Assembly: GCA_025994075.1 (NCBI GenBank)
Contig: JAMQGV010000041.1
Span: 32,400-96,399 of the forward strand
Direction of reading: 5' to 3'
Length of the DNA: 64,000 nucleotides
Source: Vicinamibacteria bacterium
GTDB lineage: Bacteria > Acidobacteriota > Vicinamibacteria > Fen-336
The notes under the pieces are model-generated. The model made no database searches. It saw only the letters and a list, made by a program, of their open reading frames with translations, and had not been told where the DNA came from. The translations under genes were made by a program, and so were the position numbers. Below, piece by piece: positions 6,919 to 15,058 of this stretch (its first letter is position 1; every line of letters begins with the position of its first letter).

Positions 6919-8525
6919 ACTGGCGAGAGTCGCTGTCCGGCGCGGCGCAGGCGGCCGCCGCTTTCCTCGCCGGCGTCCTCGCTGCGGACGGCGATCCGTT
7001 CTCCGATCCGCGGTGGGGACACGCCGATGGTGGGCCTGGCGTCGGCGGTGGGATGACCAAGGCCGGCGTGTCGGTCAGCAGCTCGGCAGCCCTGAACCAC
7101 TCCACGTTCTACGCGTGTCTCAAGATCATCTCCGAGACCTTCGCGCGCGTTCCCGCCGTGACCTACTTCGAGAAGGTCGAGGGGGAAGACCGAGTGCGAG
7201 AGTACTCGTCGCCGTACTACGACGCACTGCTGGTCAGGCCCAACCGCTGGCAGACGCCCTGGTGGTTCCAGCAGACCTGGGCTGTGCACAAGCTCATGGC
7301 CGGCAACTTCCTCGCCGAGGTGGTGCAAGAGGGCGCGGGCTACGAGCTCGTGCCCCTCCATCCCCACCGCACGGAGATCGTCGAGCCGGACGACGATCAA
7401 TCGGGGCCCAGCTACATCACCTGGAGCCGGGCCGGTCGTCCCAGGACGCTACTCCGTGACGAGCTGATCCACGACCCGCTCATGAGCGGTGAAGGCTGGA
7501 AGGGGATGTCGGTGCTGCAGGCGGCACGGGAGTCGCTGGGGCAGGGCCTGGCGATGAACGACTTCCAGGGCCGGCTCGTCACCCGAGGCCTTCGCCACCG
7601 CGGCGTCCTGACCCACCCGAAGCACTTCAGCCCGAAGGCGCGGACCGAGCTGCAGCAGGATGCCACGAGCACCCTGTGGACCGAGAGCGGCATCCTGATG
7701 CTTCAAGAGGACGTGAAGTTCGCGGCGCTTTCGATCACCCCCCAGGAAGCTCAGCTGCTCGAGCAGCTCGAGTTCAACGTCGCGACTATCGCCCGGTTCT
7801 TCGGGATCAACCACGCGAAGCTCGGGTTCTCGAAGGAGGGGTTCAGCTACGCGAGCGTCGAGCAGTTCATCCTCGACTTCATCAGCTCGACGATGGACCC
7901 CTACTTCTGCTCGGCTGAGCAGGAGCTCAACCGGACGTTGGTGGTCCAGCCGCGGCACTTCGTCGAGTTCCTCCGCCAGGCGCTCGTCCAGGCCGACATC
8001 CGCACTCGCTGGATGGCCTACGCGATCGGTCTCAACCACGAGGTCTTCACGCCGAATGACGTGCGGCGCCTCGAGAACCTGCCGAAGCGCGACGGTGGCG
8101 ACCAGCCGCGGCCACGTAAGGGCGTGCAGATCGCCACAGACGACCAGCGGCAGGCCGCGGTCTCTGCCTGGGACCGCGAGTGGGAAGGCCGCGTGGTCGA
8201 CCTGGAGCGACGCATGGCCGCCGCTCGACGCGAGGAGACCGACAACAGCCGTGCGCGAGGCTGGGCCGAGGCCGCCGCCCGGGCCCTCGTGCGGCGGGAA
8301 ATCAAGTTCGTGGCAGCCCTCGACTCGGCCGCCGAGGGCGACCGCGACGCTTCAGTTCGTGAGTTCTACGAGGCCCACGCGCGCCGACTCGAGCGTGACC
8401 TCGGCCTGGCCGCCGGCGAGGCAGCCGTGTGGTGCGAGGCCCGAGCCAACGGCAGGGGGTCCAGCAAGGCCGCCACCGTCCGCGAACTCGTCAATCTTGC
8501 AATGGGAGGAAGCCGTGCTGCATGA
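6915..8525 (+). CDS. Portal protein, HK97 family
   Basis: A 536-residue protein. Typical portal features are NHSTFYACLKIISETFARVPA near the N-terminus (the VxACVxxIAxxIAxLPL signature), ELVPLHPHRTEIV, DPLMSGEGWKGMSVLQAARESL (the G-S/P-L-x-A block) and FGINHAKLGF near residue 290. The GTG start at 6915 has GGAGGAGGA before it and overlaps the previous stop. The last 150 or so residues are an extra charged, helical extension beyond the usual 390-430-residue portal. It forms the 12-mer at the capsid vertex. Confidence 0.9.
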   Translation: MNWRESLSGAAQAAAAFLAGVLAADGDPFSDPRWGHADGGPGVGGGMTKAGVSVSSSAALNHSTFYACLKIISETFARVPAVTYFEKVEGEDRVREYSSPYYDALLVRPNRWQTPWWFQQTWAVHKLMAGNFLAEVVQEGAGYELVPLHPHRTEIVEPDDDQSGPSYITWSRAGRPRTLLRDELIHDPLMSGEGWKGMSVLQAARESLGQGLAMNDFQGRLVTRGLRHRGVLTHPKHFSPKARTELQQDATSTLWTESGILMLQEDVKFAALSITPQEAQLLEQLEFNVATIARFFGINHAKLGFSKEGFSYASVEQFILDFISSTMDPYFCSAEQELNRTLVVQPRHFVEFLRQALVQADIRTRWMAYAIGLNHEVFTPNDVRRLENLPKRDGGDQPRPRKGVQIATDDQRQAAVSAWDREWEGRVVDLERRMAAARREETDNSRARGWAEAAARALVRREIKFVAALDSAAEGDRDASVREFYEAHARRLERDLGLAAGEAAVWCEARANGRGSSKAATVRELVNLAMGGSRAA

Positions 8526-9519
8526 CCTACTCGACCCCCTGTGGATGGTGGATCTCGACGGCCCGGGCCGCGCTCAGCTCGACATGCTCGTCGCCGCGAC
8601 GCTCAGCATGGCTTCCGGTCAGCCGCCGGCGAACGCTGGGGCTCATCCGGCCTTGCCTCTCGCCGCTCTCGCCGGCGAGGACCTCACCGTGGTGGCGGGG
8701 CAGCACACTGCCGTGAAGGGCGCTGCGCAGGGCGTCGCCGGCCAGGCGCAGATCGGGGCGCTGGTCGTGATCCCCGTGTTCGGCCTGATGCAGCAGCACC
8801 GGAGCTGGGCGACCGAGTACGGTTACGCGACCTCGACCGACGGAGTGCTGAACGCCGTTCAGGCGGCGATCGCGGATCCCCAGGTGGCCGCCATCGTCCT
8901 CCGCATCTACTCGCCCGGCGGGACGGTGCACGGGATCAAGGTCCTCTCGGACTACCTGCTGAAGGCGCGCAAGGTGAAGCCGATCTGGGGCCACGCGGAC
9001 AGCTACGCCGCGTCGTGCGCCTACTGGCTGCTCGCTTCGTGCGAGCGCGCGATCGCCACGCCGATGGGCGAAGTTGGGTCCGTCGGCTGCTACCTCGTGC
9101 ACACGAGCTATGCCGACGCGGAGCAGAAGGTGGGGATCAAGCGGACCGTCATCCGGGCGGGGAAGAACAAGGCCGATGCGAACGAGTGGGAGGCGCTGAG
9201 CGAAGAGGCGCGGGCCAGGCTGCAAGCGCGGGCCGACGCGGCCTATGCCGAGTTCGTGGCATCGGTTGCCAAGGGCCGCGCCGTGGGGCAGGACAAGGTC
9301 CGCAACGGATTCGGTGAGGGTGCCATCGTGGGGGCAGCCGACGCCGTGGCCGAGGGCATGATCGACGACGTCGCGCCGTTCTCCGACACGTTGGTCTCAT
9401 TGGCCCGGCAAGTGCGCACGGCGTCGCGTGCGACCGGACCTCGTGCGGCTTCGGCGGATCTCGACCTGCTGCGCGCGCGTGCGGACGTGGGCTTGCTCGG
9501 GGCAGATTTTTCCAGTTGA
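8515..9519 (+). CDS. Head maturation protease, S49 (SppA/ClpP fold)
   Basis: A 334-residue protein starting at GTG 8515 (GGGAGGA just upstream) inside the end of the portal gene. The S49 core is clear: IVLRIYSPGGTVHG, then ADSYAASCAYWLLAS with the nucleophile Ser167, and IRAGKNKA with Lys217 or Lys219 as the general base. The downstream capsid carries a long N-terminal coiled coil, so this enzyme probably removes that delta domain during prohead maturation. No signal peptide is present, which separates it from cellular SppA. Its stop codon lies in the -35 box of the second late promoter. Confidence 0.88.
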   Translation: MLHDLLDPLWMVDLDGPGRAQLDMLVAATLSMASGQPPANAGAHPALPLAALAGEDLTVVAGQHTAVKGAAQGVAGQAQIGALVVIPVFGLMQQHRSWATEYGYATSTDGVLNAVQAAIADPQVAAIVLRIYSPGGTVHGIKVLSDYLLKARKVKPIWGHADSYAASCAYWLLASCERAIATPMGEVGSVGCYLVHTSYADAEQKVGIKRTVIRAGKNKADANEWEALSEEARARLQARADAAYAEFVASVAKGRAVGQDKVRNGFGEGAIVGAADAVAEGMIDDVAPFSDTLVSLARQVRTASRATGPRAASADLDLLRARADVGLLGADFSS

Positions 9520-9545
9520 CACGCGCCCGACCTCGAGCGCATCGT
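9516..9545 (+). promoter_or_regulatory. Putative sigma70-like phage promoter, copy 2
   Basis: TTGACA (9516-9521), an 18-nt spacer and CATCGT (9540-9545), matching the spacing and sequence of the promoter at 1287-1316. The flanks share GCGCAT[A/C]GTT. It begins in the stop codon of the protease gene and would start transcription near 9552, ahead of leader copy 2. Confidence 0.5.
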
Positions 9546-9560
9546 TAGGCCGTTAGCAGG

Positions 9561-9673
9561 ACGCCAGAGCCCGATAGGAGCCTGGCGGGGACCGAGCGCC
9601 CGGGGGTAACGCCCGCCGGGGTAAGGGCCGCAGGACGGTGCAGCAGCACCGACCCGCGGCCCTTTGCTTTTTT
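9561..9673 (+). ncRNA. Repeated structured leader RNA, copy 2
   Basis: Near-identical to 1331-1442; the differences lie mostly in stem 1 and its loop. In stem 1, A9566 pairs with U9583 where copy 1 has G and C, so pairing is kept. Stem 2 and the terminator hairpin are unchanged. It sits between the protease and the major capsid gene, the most highly expressed phage gene. After it comes a perfect 14-nt palindrome (9683-9696) whose right edge touches the capsid ribosome site. Regulation of capsid expression is the obvious inference. Confidence 0.6.
9625..9673 (+). terminator. Intrinsic terminator inside leader copy 2
   Basis: The stem pairs GGGCCGC (9625-9631) with GCGGCCC (9656-9662), with the nested CGGTGC/GCACCG hairpin, followed by TTTGCTTTTTT (9663-9673). 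It stands directly before the capsid gene, so capsid transcription must read through it or be released from it. Confidence 0.65.
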
Positions 9674-9706
9674 GGACCACATTGGCCCGCGGGCCAGGAG
9701 GAGCCG

Positions 9707-11110
9707 ATGTTCGGCATTCGCGAGTTGCGGCGGTTGAGGGAGCAGCGCGAGACGCTCCAGGCAGAGGCGTCGAGGGTCCTCGAGGCGGCCGCGGCCCGGG
9801 AGGGCGAGCAGCGCGCCCTGACCGAGGCCGAGGCCACCCGGGTCCGCGCGATCCGTGGCGAGGTCGCCGGCCTCAACAGCCTGATCGTGGAGGCCGAGGA
9901 GCACATCGACCAGATCCGCGAGGCGGTCGAGCGCAGCCAGGCCCGGGCCCGGCAGCGTCAGATGTCGGCCTCCGACGCGGCGCCACCCGTCAACGCCGGC
10001 GAGGATCGGCCCTTCGGGAAGTTCCGCAACTTCGGCGACTACGCCGCGGCCCTGGCTGCGACCGCGTGCGCGAGCGCGGGCCGCCCGCGGATCGACGGCG
10101 CCGAGGTGCGGGCCGACGAGCGGATCCTCGAGCTGGAGGCCGCCACCGGCCGTGTCAGCTCGGACGTGCCCCAGGAAGGCAACATCCTGGCCAGCCTCCA
10201 GTACTCCGGCGTGCTGATGAGCCGGGCGTGGCAGCTCGGCGACATCCGGAACAGAGTGACCGTCCAGGAGGTCGGCGACGGGTTCGACGGCACCTGGATG
10301 CCGTACATCGACGAGACGGACCGCGCGAAGGGCAAGCGCTACGGCGGCGTCACCGTCTACTGGGCCGAGGACGGCCTCCCGGTGGACAAGGCCAAGGTCA
10401 CCGGGGTTCAGCCCATGGAGATCCGCGTCAAGGAGCTCCGGGCCCTCGTCCGCGTGCCCGAGAAGATGCTGCGCGACGCCACCGCCCTCGGCTCCTATCT
10501 CCTTCGCGCGATCCCCGAGGAGTACACGTACCAGCTCGAGGACGGCATCGTGAACCGCGCCGGGAACGGCAAGATGCTCGGCGTCCACAACTCCCCGGTG
10601 TTCCTCGCGGTCGCCAAGGAGAAGAACCAGCCGAACCACACCATCACCGCGCAGAACCTCATCGACGCCTACGCGCGGTTCAAGCCCCGCGACCGGTCGA
10701 AGAGCGGCTTCTTCTTCAACCAGGAGTCGCTGCCGCAGCTGCAGACGATGCAGATCCCGATCGGCACGTCGGGGCAGCTCCTGTACATGCCGCCCCAGGG
10801 GCTTTCGACCGCGCCCTACGGGACGATCTTCGGCCTCCCCTGCATCCCGATCGAGTACGCCAAGGGGCTCGGCCAGGTCGGGGACTGCGGGTTCTACGAC
10901 TTCTCCGACTACCTGCTCGTGGTGAAGGCCGGCGGGCTCCAGATGGCGAGCTCCGCCCACTTCTACTTCGACACCCACGACATGGGCTTCCGCTTCGAGC
11001 AGTCGCTCAACGGGCAGCCCTTCCTGTCGGGCCCGATCAAGCCGGAGAACGCGACCGACCCCAACTTCCGGCTCTCGCCCTTCGTGGGCATCGCCAAGCG
11101 CGCGGCCTAA
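9707..11110 (+). CDS. Major capsid protein, HK97 fold
   Basis: A 467-residue protein from ATG 9707, which has a strong AGGAGGAG site; an in-frame ATG at 9638 lies inside the leader RNA and is rejected. Residues 1 to about 95 form a charged coiled coil (the delta/scaffold domain), and the mature capsid part follows from about residue 105. Diagnostic parts are VPQEGNILASLQYSGVLMSRA, LEDGIVNRAGNGKMLGV (the E-loop/spine region) and AHFYFDTHDMGFRFEQ with a C-terminal basic end. The family self-assembles into the icosahedral shell after protease cleavage. Confidence 0.93.
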   Translation: MFGIRELRRLREQRETLQAEASRVLEAAAAREGEQRALTEAEATRVRAIRGEVAGLNSLIVEAEEHIDQIREAVERSQARARQRQMSASDAAPPVNAGEDRPFGKFRNFGDYAAALAATACASAGRPRIDGAEVRADERILELEAATGRVSSDVPQEGNILASLQYSGVLMSRAWQLGDIRNRVTVQEVGDGFDGTWMPYIDETDRAKGKRYGGVTVYWAEDGLPVDKAKVTGVQPMEIRVKELRALVRVPEKMLRDATALGSYLLRAIPEEYTYQLEDGIVNRAGNGKMLGVHNSPVFLAVAKEKNQPNHTITAQNLIDAYARFKPRDRSKSGFFFNQESLPQLQTMQIPIGTSGQLLYMPPQGLSTAPYGTIFGLPCIPIEYAKGLGQVGDCGFYDFSDYLLVVKAGGLQMASSAHFYFDTHDMGFRFEQSLNGQPFLSGPIKPENATDPNFRLSPFVGIAKRAA

Positions 11111-11138
11111 GGCGCAGGGGAAAGAGAGAGGCAGCGAA

Positions 11139-11621
11139 ATGGAAACGATCCTCACCCAGCTTCAGCCGGTCATCACCGTGCTGGCGCCCGACGCCGACCG
11201 CTACAACGGCAACCCGGAGACGCGGAAGGTCAACATGGCCCTCCTCGACCACGTCACCTTCCTGCTCTCGGAGGGCGCGGGGGGCACCGGCACCGCGAAG
11301 CTGCAGGTGATCGCCTACGACAAGGACGGCAACAACGGGGAGGCCATCGCCTTCAAGTACCGGGTCACCGCGGCGGGCTCGTTCGAGCCCTTCGGGGCGG
11401 TCCAGGACGCGAGCGTGGCAGCCGACGGCTACACCACCGTCGCTGGCGCCTCGAAGCAGATCGCGATCGAGGTGCAGGGCAAGGGGAAGCCCGAGGACAA
11501 GCCCCTCGTCGCCCTGCGAATCACGGAGGTCGTCAACGATCCCGTGGACGCCGGCGTCGTCGCCGTCTGCTCGCGCGCCCGCTACGGCGTGGGCGAGGCC
11601 GCCACCTTCACCACCGCCTAA
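11139..11621 (+). CDS. Capsid-adjacent structural protein (decoration candidate)
   Basis: A 160-residue, beta-rich protein without a recognised family. It follows the capsid gene by 28 nt and has an AAAGAGAGAGG-type ribosome site. The sequence alternates hydrophobic strands with Gly/Asp turns (LQVIAYDKDGNNGEAIAFKYRVT) and has no export signal. Genes directly after the capsid often encode head decoration or stabilising proteins; that role here is inferred from position. Confidence 0.5.
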   Translation: METILTQLQPVITVLAPDADRYNGNPETRKVNMALLDHVTFLLSEGAGGTGTAKLQVIAYDKDGNNGEAIAFKYRVTAAGSFEPFGAVQDASVAADGYTTVAGASKQIAIEVQGKGKPEDKPLVALRITEVVNDPVDAGVVAVCSRARYGVGEAATFTTA

Positions 11622-11631
11622 GGAGGCCCCC

Positions 11632-12357
11632 GTGGGCAGGCTGATCACGGAGTACGTCCAGGGCGCACTGGTCCTTCGAGAAGAGGGCGAGGCGCGGATC
11701 CTGGACGCGTTCGGGCCGGCGGTCACGAAGTTCGTCGAAGACTTCGTGGCGGCGCCGGTCGACGCGGTGTCGGGCGAGTACGACCCTCAGTGGACGATCA
11801 CCCGTGTCGAGGCCGGCGCGGGCGAGAGCTCGTTCGCTCCCCAGGACGGCCTCGGCGGGATCGGCCGGATCACGACCGACGCGAACGAGAACGACGGCAT
11901 CAACGCCCAGGTGCGCGGCCGCGCGTTCAAGCTCGTCGCCGATGCGATCGCCTACTTCGGGGCCCGCATCAAGGTCTCGGAGGCGACGCAGAGCGACTTC
12001 TTCGTCGGCCTGGCGGTCACCTCGACCAACATCCTCGGCGGCGTCACCGACCGGATCGGCTTCCAGAAGGTCGACGGCGAGGCGGGCATCAAGGCGATGC
12101 TCGAGAAGGACTCGACGGAGACCCTCTCGGCGGCCCTGGCCACGCTCACGACCGGCTGGCACGTCGTCGAGTTCTACGTCCACGCCGACGGCAGCGTCCG
12201 CTTCCTGATCGACGGCGTGGTCGTCTGGGAGCCGGCGCTCACCAACTTCCCCGACGACGAGGAACTGTCCCCGGCCCTGCAGTTCCTCGCCGGGTCCGCC
12301 GGGGCCAAGACGCTCGACGTGGACTGGATGCGCGCTGTCCAGATCGGGGGCCGGTAA
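11632..12357 (+). CDS. Virion protein with lectin/LamG-like end
   Basis: A 241-residue protein with GTG start at 11632 behind AAGGAGG. The C-terminal half has the run GWHVVEFYVHADGSVRFLIDG ending in VVVWEP, which is the strand pattern of concanavalin A/LamG-like jelly rolls (W-H-x-V-x-F...G-x-x-x-F-x-I-D-G). It sits in the head region between the capsid and the connectors, so it may be a carbohydrate-binding decoration on the capsid. The N-terminal part is unknown. Confidence 0.5.
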   Translation: MGRLITEYVQGALVLREEGEARILDAFGPAVTKFVEDFVAAPVDAVSGEYDPQWTITRVEAGAGESSFAPQDGLGGIGRITTDANENDGINAQVRGRAFKLVADAIAYFGARIKVSEATQSDFFVGLAVTSTNILGGVTDRIGFQKVDGEAGIKAMLEKDSTETLSAALATLTTGWHVVEFYVHADGSVRFLIDGVVVWEPALTNFPDDEELSPALQFLAGSAGAKTLDVDWMRAVQIGGR

Positions 12358-12372
12358 CCCCGGGGGCCTGGA

Positions 12373-12744
12373 ATGGCTGGCACTGTCGAGGTCGTCGAGG
12401 AGCGGTTCGGCGTCGGCTGCTTCCGCAAGCTCATCTGGTCGTGGACGTCGGACGGTGCTGGCGCCGCCAACGGCGTGAGCACCGGAATCGCCTACAACGG
12501 AAAGATCGAGCACCTCACCACGATCCCCGACGGTGCTGCCGCTCCGTCGGCGGCCTACGACGTCGCCCTCAAGGACCAGGACGGCGTCGACGTCCTCATG
12601 GGCGCCGGAGCGAACCGCTCGGCGACGGCCATCGAGCAGGTGGGCGCCGCAACTCTCGGCGTGGTCGCGAACGACCTGCTCACTCTCGAGGTCACGAACG
12701 CCGGTGCTGCCAAGAAGGGCACCGTCATCGTGTTCATCCGTTGA
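12373..12744 (+). CDS. Phage structural protein of unknown function
   Basis: A 123-residue, beta-rich protein. It begins MAGTVEVVEERFGVG and ends with TLEVTNAGAAKKGTVIVFIR, resembling the small proteins found between capsid and connector genes in siphophages. I cannot name a family. The start is ATG 12373, 16 nt after the preceding stop, and its TGA overlaps a TTG start of the next gene. Confidence 0.5.
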   Translation: MAGTVEVVEERFGVGCFRKLIWSWTSDGAGAANGVSTGIAYNGKIEHLTTIPDGAAAPSAAYDVALKDQDGVDVLMGAGANRSATAIEQVGAATLGVVANDLLTLEVTNAGAAKKGTVIVFIR

Positions 12745-12911
12745 AGGTGCGGGTGACGCTCGGGCCTCGGGCAGGACGGGTCCTCGACTGGCCCGAGCGG
12801 CAGGCCGCTGCGCTCGTGGCAGCAGGCCGCGCCGAGCCCGCGGGTGAAGCCGACGGCCAGAAGAAGCCGAAGAAACCGAAGAAACCGAAGAAGCCGGAAC
12901 CGAAGTCGTGA
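12741..12911 (+). CDS. Small protein with Lys-Pro tail
   Basis: A 56-residue protein starting at TTG 12741 (TTGA overlap) and ending in the GTGA overlap with the connector gene. The first 30 residues (RVTLGPRAGRVLDWPERQAAALVAAGRAEP) resemble the N-terminus of the protein at 13822 (RVLITAGPHQGQVLDMGTAQAA), so the two look like diverged paralogs. The tail is a repeated KKP stretch and is strongly basic, so it may bind nucleic acid. GTG at 12747 is a possible alternative start. Confidence 0.5.
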   Translation: MKVRVTLGPRAGRVLDWPERQAAALVAAGRAEPAGEADGQKKPKKPKKPKKPEPKS

Positions 12912-13492
12912 ACGCCAACGCCCGCGTGGAACTCGTCACGCCGCCCTCAGGCGACGTCGTCTCGCTCGCCGAGGTCAAGCTCTACGCCCGCGTGACGACT
13001 GGAGAGGAAGACGCGCTCCTACAGGCCTACGTCGCCGACGCTGTGCGGCTCCTCGAGGACATGACCGACCGCCAGCTGCTCGTGGCGACCTTCGAACGCG
13101 TCCTCTCCGCATTCGACGATGACGATGACGAGCGAATCGAGCTGCGGCCGGCGCCGCTGCGCGAGGTCGCCAGCGTCAAGTACCTCGACCCCGCCGGCGT
13201 CGAGCAGACGCTGGACCCGGAGGTCTACTTCATCCTCGCTCCGACTGGCGAAACGTGCGAAGCAGGCGCCGTACGCCTGGCGTTCGGCGCACAGTGGCCG
13301 GAAGTGGCGGACCACCCGGAGGCCGTGAGGATTCGCTTCAGCGCCGGGTATGGGGAGGCCGACAACATCCCTGGTCGTCTCAAGCGGGCGATCTGTGCGG
13401 GCGTCGCGGAGGCCTACAACGCCCGGGAGCGAGCTGCTGTCGGCGACGTCATTGCGTCGTTCGTGCAGGACTTCAAGCTCTGGCGCCGGTGA
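12908..13492 (+). CDS. Head-tail connector, gp6/phiE125 gp8-like
   Basis: A 194-residue protein. SLAEVKLYARVTTGEEDALLQAYVADAVRLLEDMTDRQLL is the typical helical N-terminal motif of the gp6-like head-tail adaptor family, followed by the beta part ELRPAPLREVASVKYLDPAGVE and IRFSAGYGEADNIPGRLKRAICAGVA. In HK97 this protein forms the ring below the portal. GTG start at 12908 overlaps the preceding stop, and the next gene overlaps by 4 nt. Confidence 0.85.
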   Translation: MNANARVELVTPPSGDVVSLAEVKLYARVTTGEEDALLQAYVADAVRLLEDMTDRQLLVATFERVLSAFDDDDDERIELRPAPLREVASVKYLDPAGVEQTLDPEVYFILAPTGETCEAGAVRLAFGAQWPEVADHPEAVRIRFSAGYGEADNIPGRLKRAICAGVAEAYNARERAAVGDVIASFVQDFKLWRR

Positions 13493-13815
13493 TCACCACG
13501 GGGGAGTGTGACCGTCCAGTGGAAATCCTCGTCCTCGAGGAGTTCCGCGACCCGCTGTCTGGGGAGCTCAAGAAGGAGTGGGCGCTGCTCGCCAAGTCCT
13601 GGGCCAGGGTGCTTCCTGGAACCGGCGCCGAGCGCTACGGCGACCAGCAGCTCGTGGCGACGAACGCGACGCGGTTCCGCATGAGGGGGTACCGGGACGA
13701 CGTCACGCCGCTCAACCGGCTGCGTTATCGGGGCCGCGAGTACGACATCCACGGCGTGCAGGAGATCGGGCGACGCGAGGGCCTCGAGGTCCTCGCCGAA
13801 GCGCGAGCGGAGTAG
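13489..13815 (+). CDS. Head-tail joining protein (SPP1 gp16-like adaptor)
   Basis: A 108-residue, all-beta protein with the family pattern: VEILVLEEFRDPLSGELKKEWALLAKSWARVLPGTGAERY, then TRFRMRGYRDDVTPLNRLRYRGREYDIHGVQEIGRREGLEVLA. The motif NRLRYRGREYDI is diagnostic of phage head-tail adaptors that plug the connector. GTG start at 13489 is coupled to the gp6-like gene. Confidence 0.85.
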   Translation: MITTGECDRPVEILVLEEFRDPLSGELKKEWALLAKSWARVLPGTGAERYGDQQLVATNATRFRMRGYRDDVTPLNRLRYRGREYDIHGVQEIGRREGLEVLAEARAE

Positions 13816-13821
13816 GCAGCG

Positions 13822-14199
13822 ATGCGAGTCCTCATCACGGCGGGGCCTCACCAGGGCCAGGTGCTGGACATGGGCACGGCGCAGGCGGCCGCCGCGCTGC
13901 GCGATGGGTGGGCGGTCGTCCCGCTGCCCGAGGGTGAGCCGATGGTGGCTCACCACGACCAGGTGATCCCGGTTCCGCCGGCCGAGGCAGCTAAGACCAG
14001 CCTCATGGCCCTGGGTGCCGACGGCGTCGATGAGGCCCTCTCGGGCGCGGCGCGGAGCCTCGAGGCGATCGCCGATCTCGCAGGGCTCGAAGTTCCGGAG
14101 GTCGATCGGACCCTCGAAGACGCGGTCGAAGCCGAGCGTGAGCTGGCCACGGAGCGCGACGGAACGCCGGTGCCGACGAAGCGGAGGAAGCGCGGCTGA
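13822..14199 (+). CDS. Phage protein of unknown function, paralog of 12741
   Basis: A 125-residue protein whose N-terminus (MRVLITAGPHQGQVLD) resembles the small protein at 12741. The middle is a Pro-containing linker and the C-terminal half is an acidic helix (LEVPEVDRTLEDAVEAERELATERD) ending in a basic KRRKRG tail. It lies between two head-tail genes and overlaps the next ATG by 1 nt. A structural accessory role is likely from position only. Confidence 0.5.
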   Translation: MRVLITAGPHQGQVLDMGTAQAAAALRDGWAVVPLPEGEPMVAHHDQVIPVPPAEAAKTSLMALGADGVDEALSGAARSLEAIADLAGLEVPEVDRTLEDAVEAERELATERDGTPVPTKRRKRG

Positions 14200-14648
14200 T
14201 GGCGGCGCAGCCCTTCAAGTGGCACGGCGTCGACGCCTTCCGGCGCGGCCTCCGGTCGATTCCTCCGGCGCTCCGTCGAGAGAAGCTCGGCCCGGCCATG
14301 CTCGAGGCCGTCGCGCCCATGGCCGCCGCGATGGCTGCCGGGGCGGCGCGATCGAAGGGAGTGGGCCGCGGCTGGGGGACCGGCCGCCACATGGCCGACG
14401 GGATTGGTGCACGGCTCGCCGATCCCGACCGCCGCTCGTCCTGGGGTGTCCGCGTCGAAGTGGGGCCCCACAGCCCCAGGCCGCCCTACGAGTTCTTCTA
14501 CGACCACTTCCTGGAGTTCGGCACGTCGAAGATGCCGGCCCAGCCGTTCGTGCGCCCGGCCTGGGACGGCCACAAGGACCAGGCGATGCAGCGGATCGCC
14601 GAGTTCGTGCAGGGCATCTACGACCGGGCCATGCGGAGGGCCGCGTGA
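14199..14648 (+). CDS. HK97 gp10-like tail component
   Basis: A 149-residue protein. VRVEVGPHSPRPPYEFFYDHFLEFGTSKMPAQPFVRPAWDGHKDQA matches the diagnostic end of the HK97-gp10/putative tail-component family (EFGTSxxPAQPFxRPA). The N-terminal helices fit as well. It takes part in joining tail to head. GTG of the next gene overlaps its TGA. Confidence 0.85.
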   Translation: MAAQPFKWHGVDAFRRGLRSIPPALRREKLGPAMLEAVAPMAAAMAAGAARSKGVGRGWGTGRHMADGIGARLADPDRRSSWGVRVEVGPHSPRPPYEFFYDHFLEFGTSKMPAQPFVRPAWDGHKDQAMQRIAEFVQGIYDRAMRRAA

Positions 14649-15055
14649 GCGTCGCCGTAGTCGAGCACGCGCTCCGCGCCGCGCTGCTCGGCAGCCCCGC
14701 GATCGTCGCCCTCGTGGGCGATCGCATCGGCCCCGAGCCGCTGCCGCAGAAGCCCGCCCTGCCGGCGATCACCTACCGGCTGGTGAGCGGTGTCCGCTGG
14801 ACCGGGAGGGGCAAGCCTCTGGGGTTGGCGCGCCCCCGCATCCAGATCGACTCCTGGGCCGCCGACTACAACCAGGTGAAAGCGCTCGCCGCAGCCGTGC
14901 AAGGCGCGCTGTGCCCGGAGGACGGGCTCTCGGGGACGTTCGCCGGCGTGGAGGTCGACGTCATCACGCCTGCGGGGGAGCGGGACCTCTACGAACCCGA
15001 CACGGGTCTTCGCCGTGTGTCGGCCGATTTCTTCGTTTCGCACAAGGAGAGCTGA
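14645..15055 (+). CDS. Tail completion protein, DUF3168-like
   Basis: A 136-residue protein: VVEHALRAALLGSPAIVALVGDRIGPEPLPQKPALPAITYRLVSG, then RIQIDSWAADYNQVKALAAAV and a C-terminal strand set. This order (short helix, PxxxALPAITY, QIDSWA, YxxVKAL) is the DUF3168/gp11-like tail terminator or completion family. GTG start at 14645 is coupled to the gp10-like gene. Confidence 0.75.
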   Translation: MSVAVVEHALRAALLGSPAIVALVGDRIGPEPLPQKPALPAITYRLVSGVRWTGRGKPLGLARPRIQIDSWAADYNQVKALAAAVQGALCPEDGLSGTFAGVEVDVITPAGERDLYEPDTGLRRVSADFFVSHKES

Positions 15056-15058
15056 GCC

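Noticed and set aside
9638..9706. An in-frame ATG upstream of the capsid start
   Set aside because: It lies inside the leader terminator; the ATG at 9707 has a strong ribosome site and the normal capsid N-terminus.
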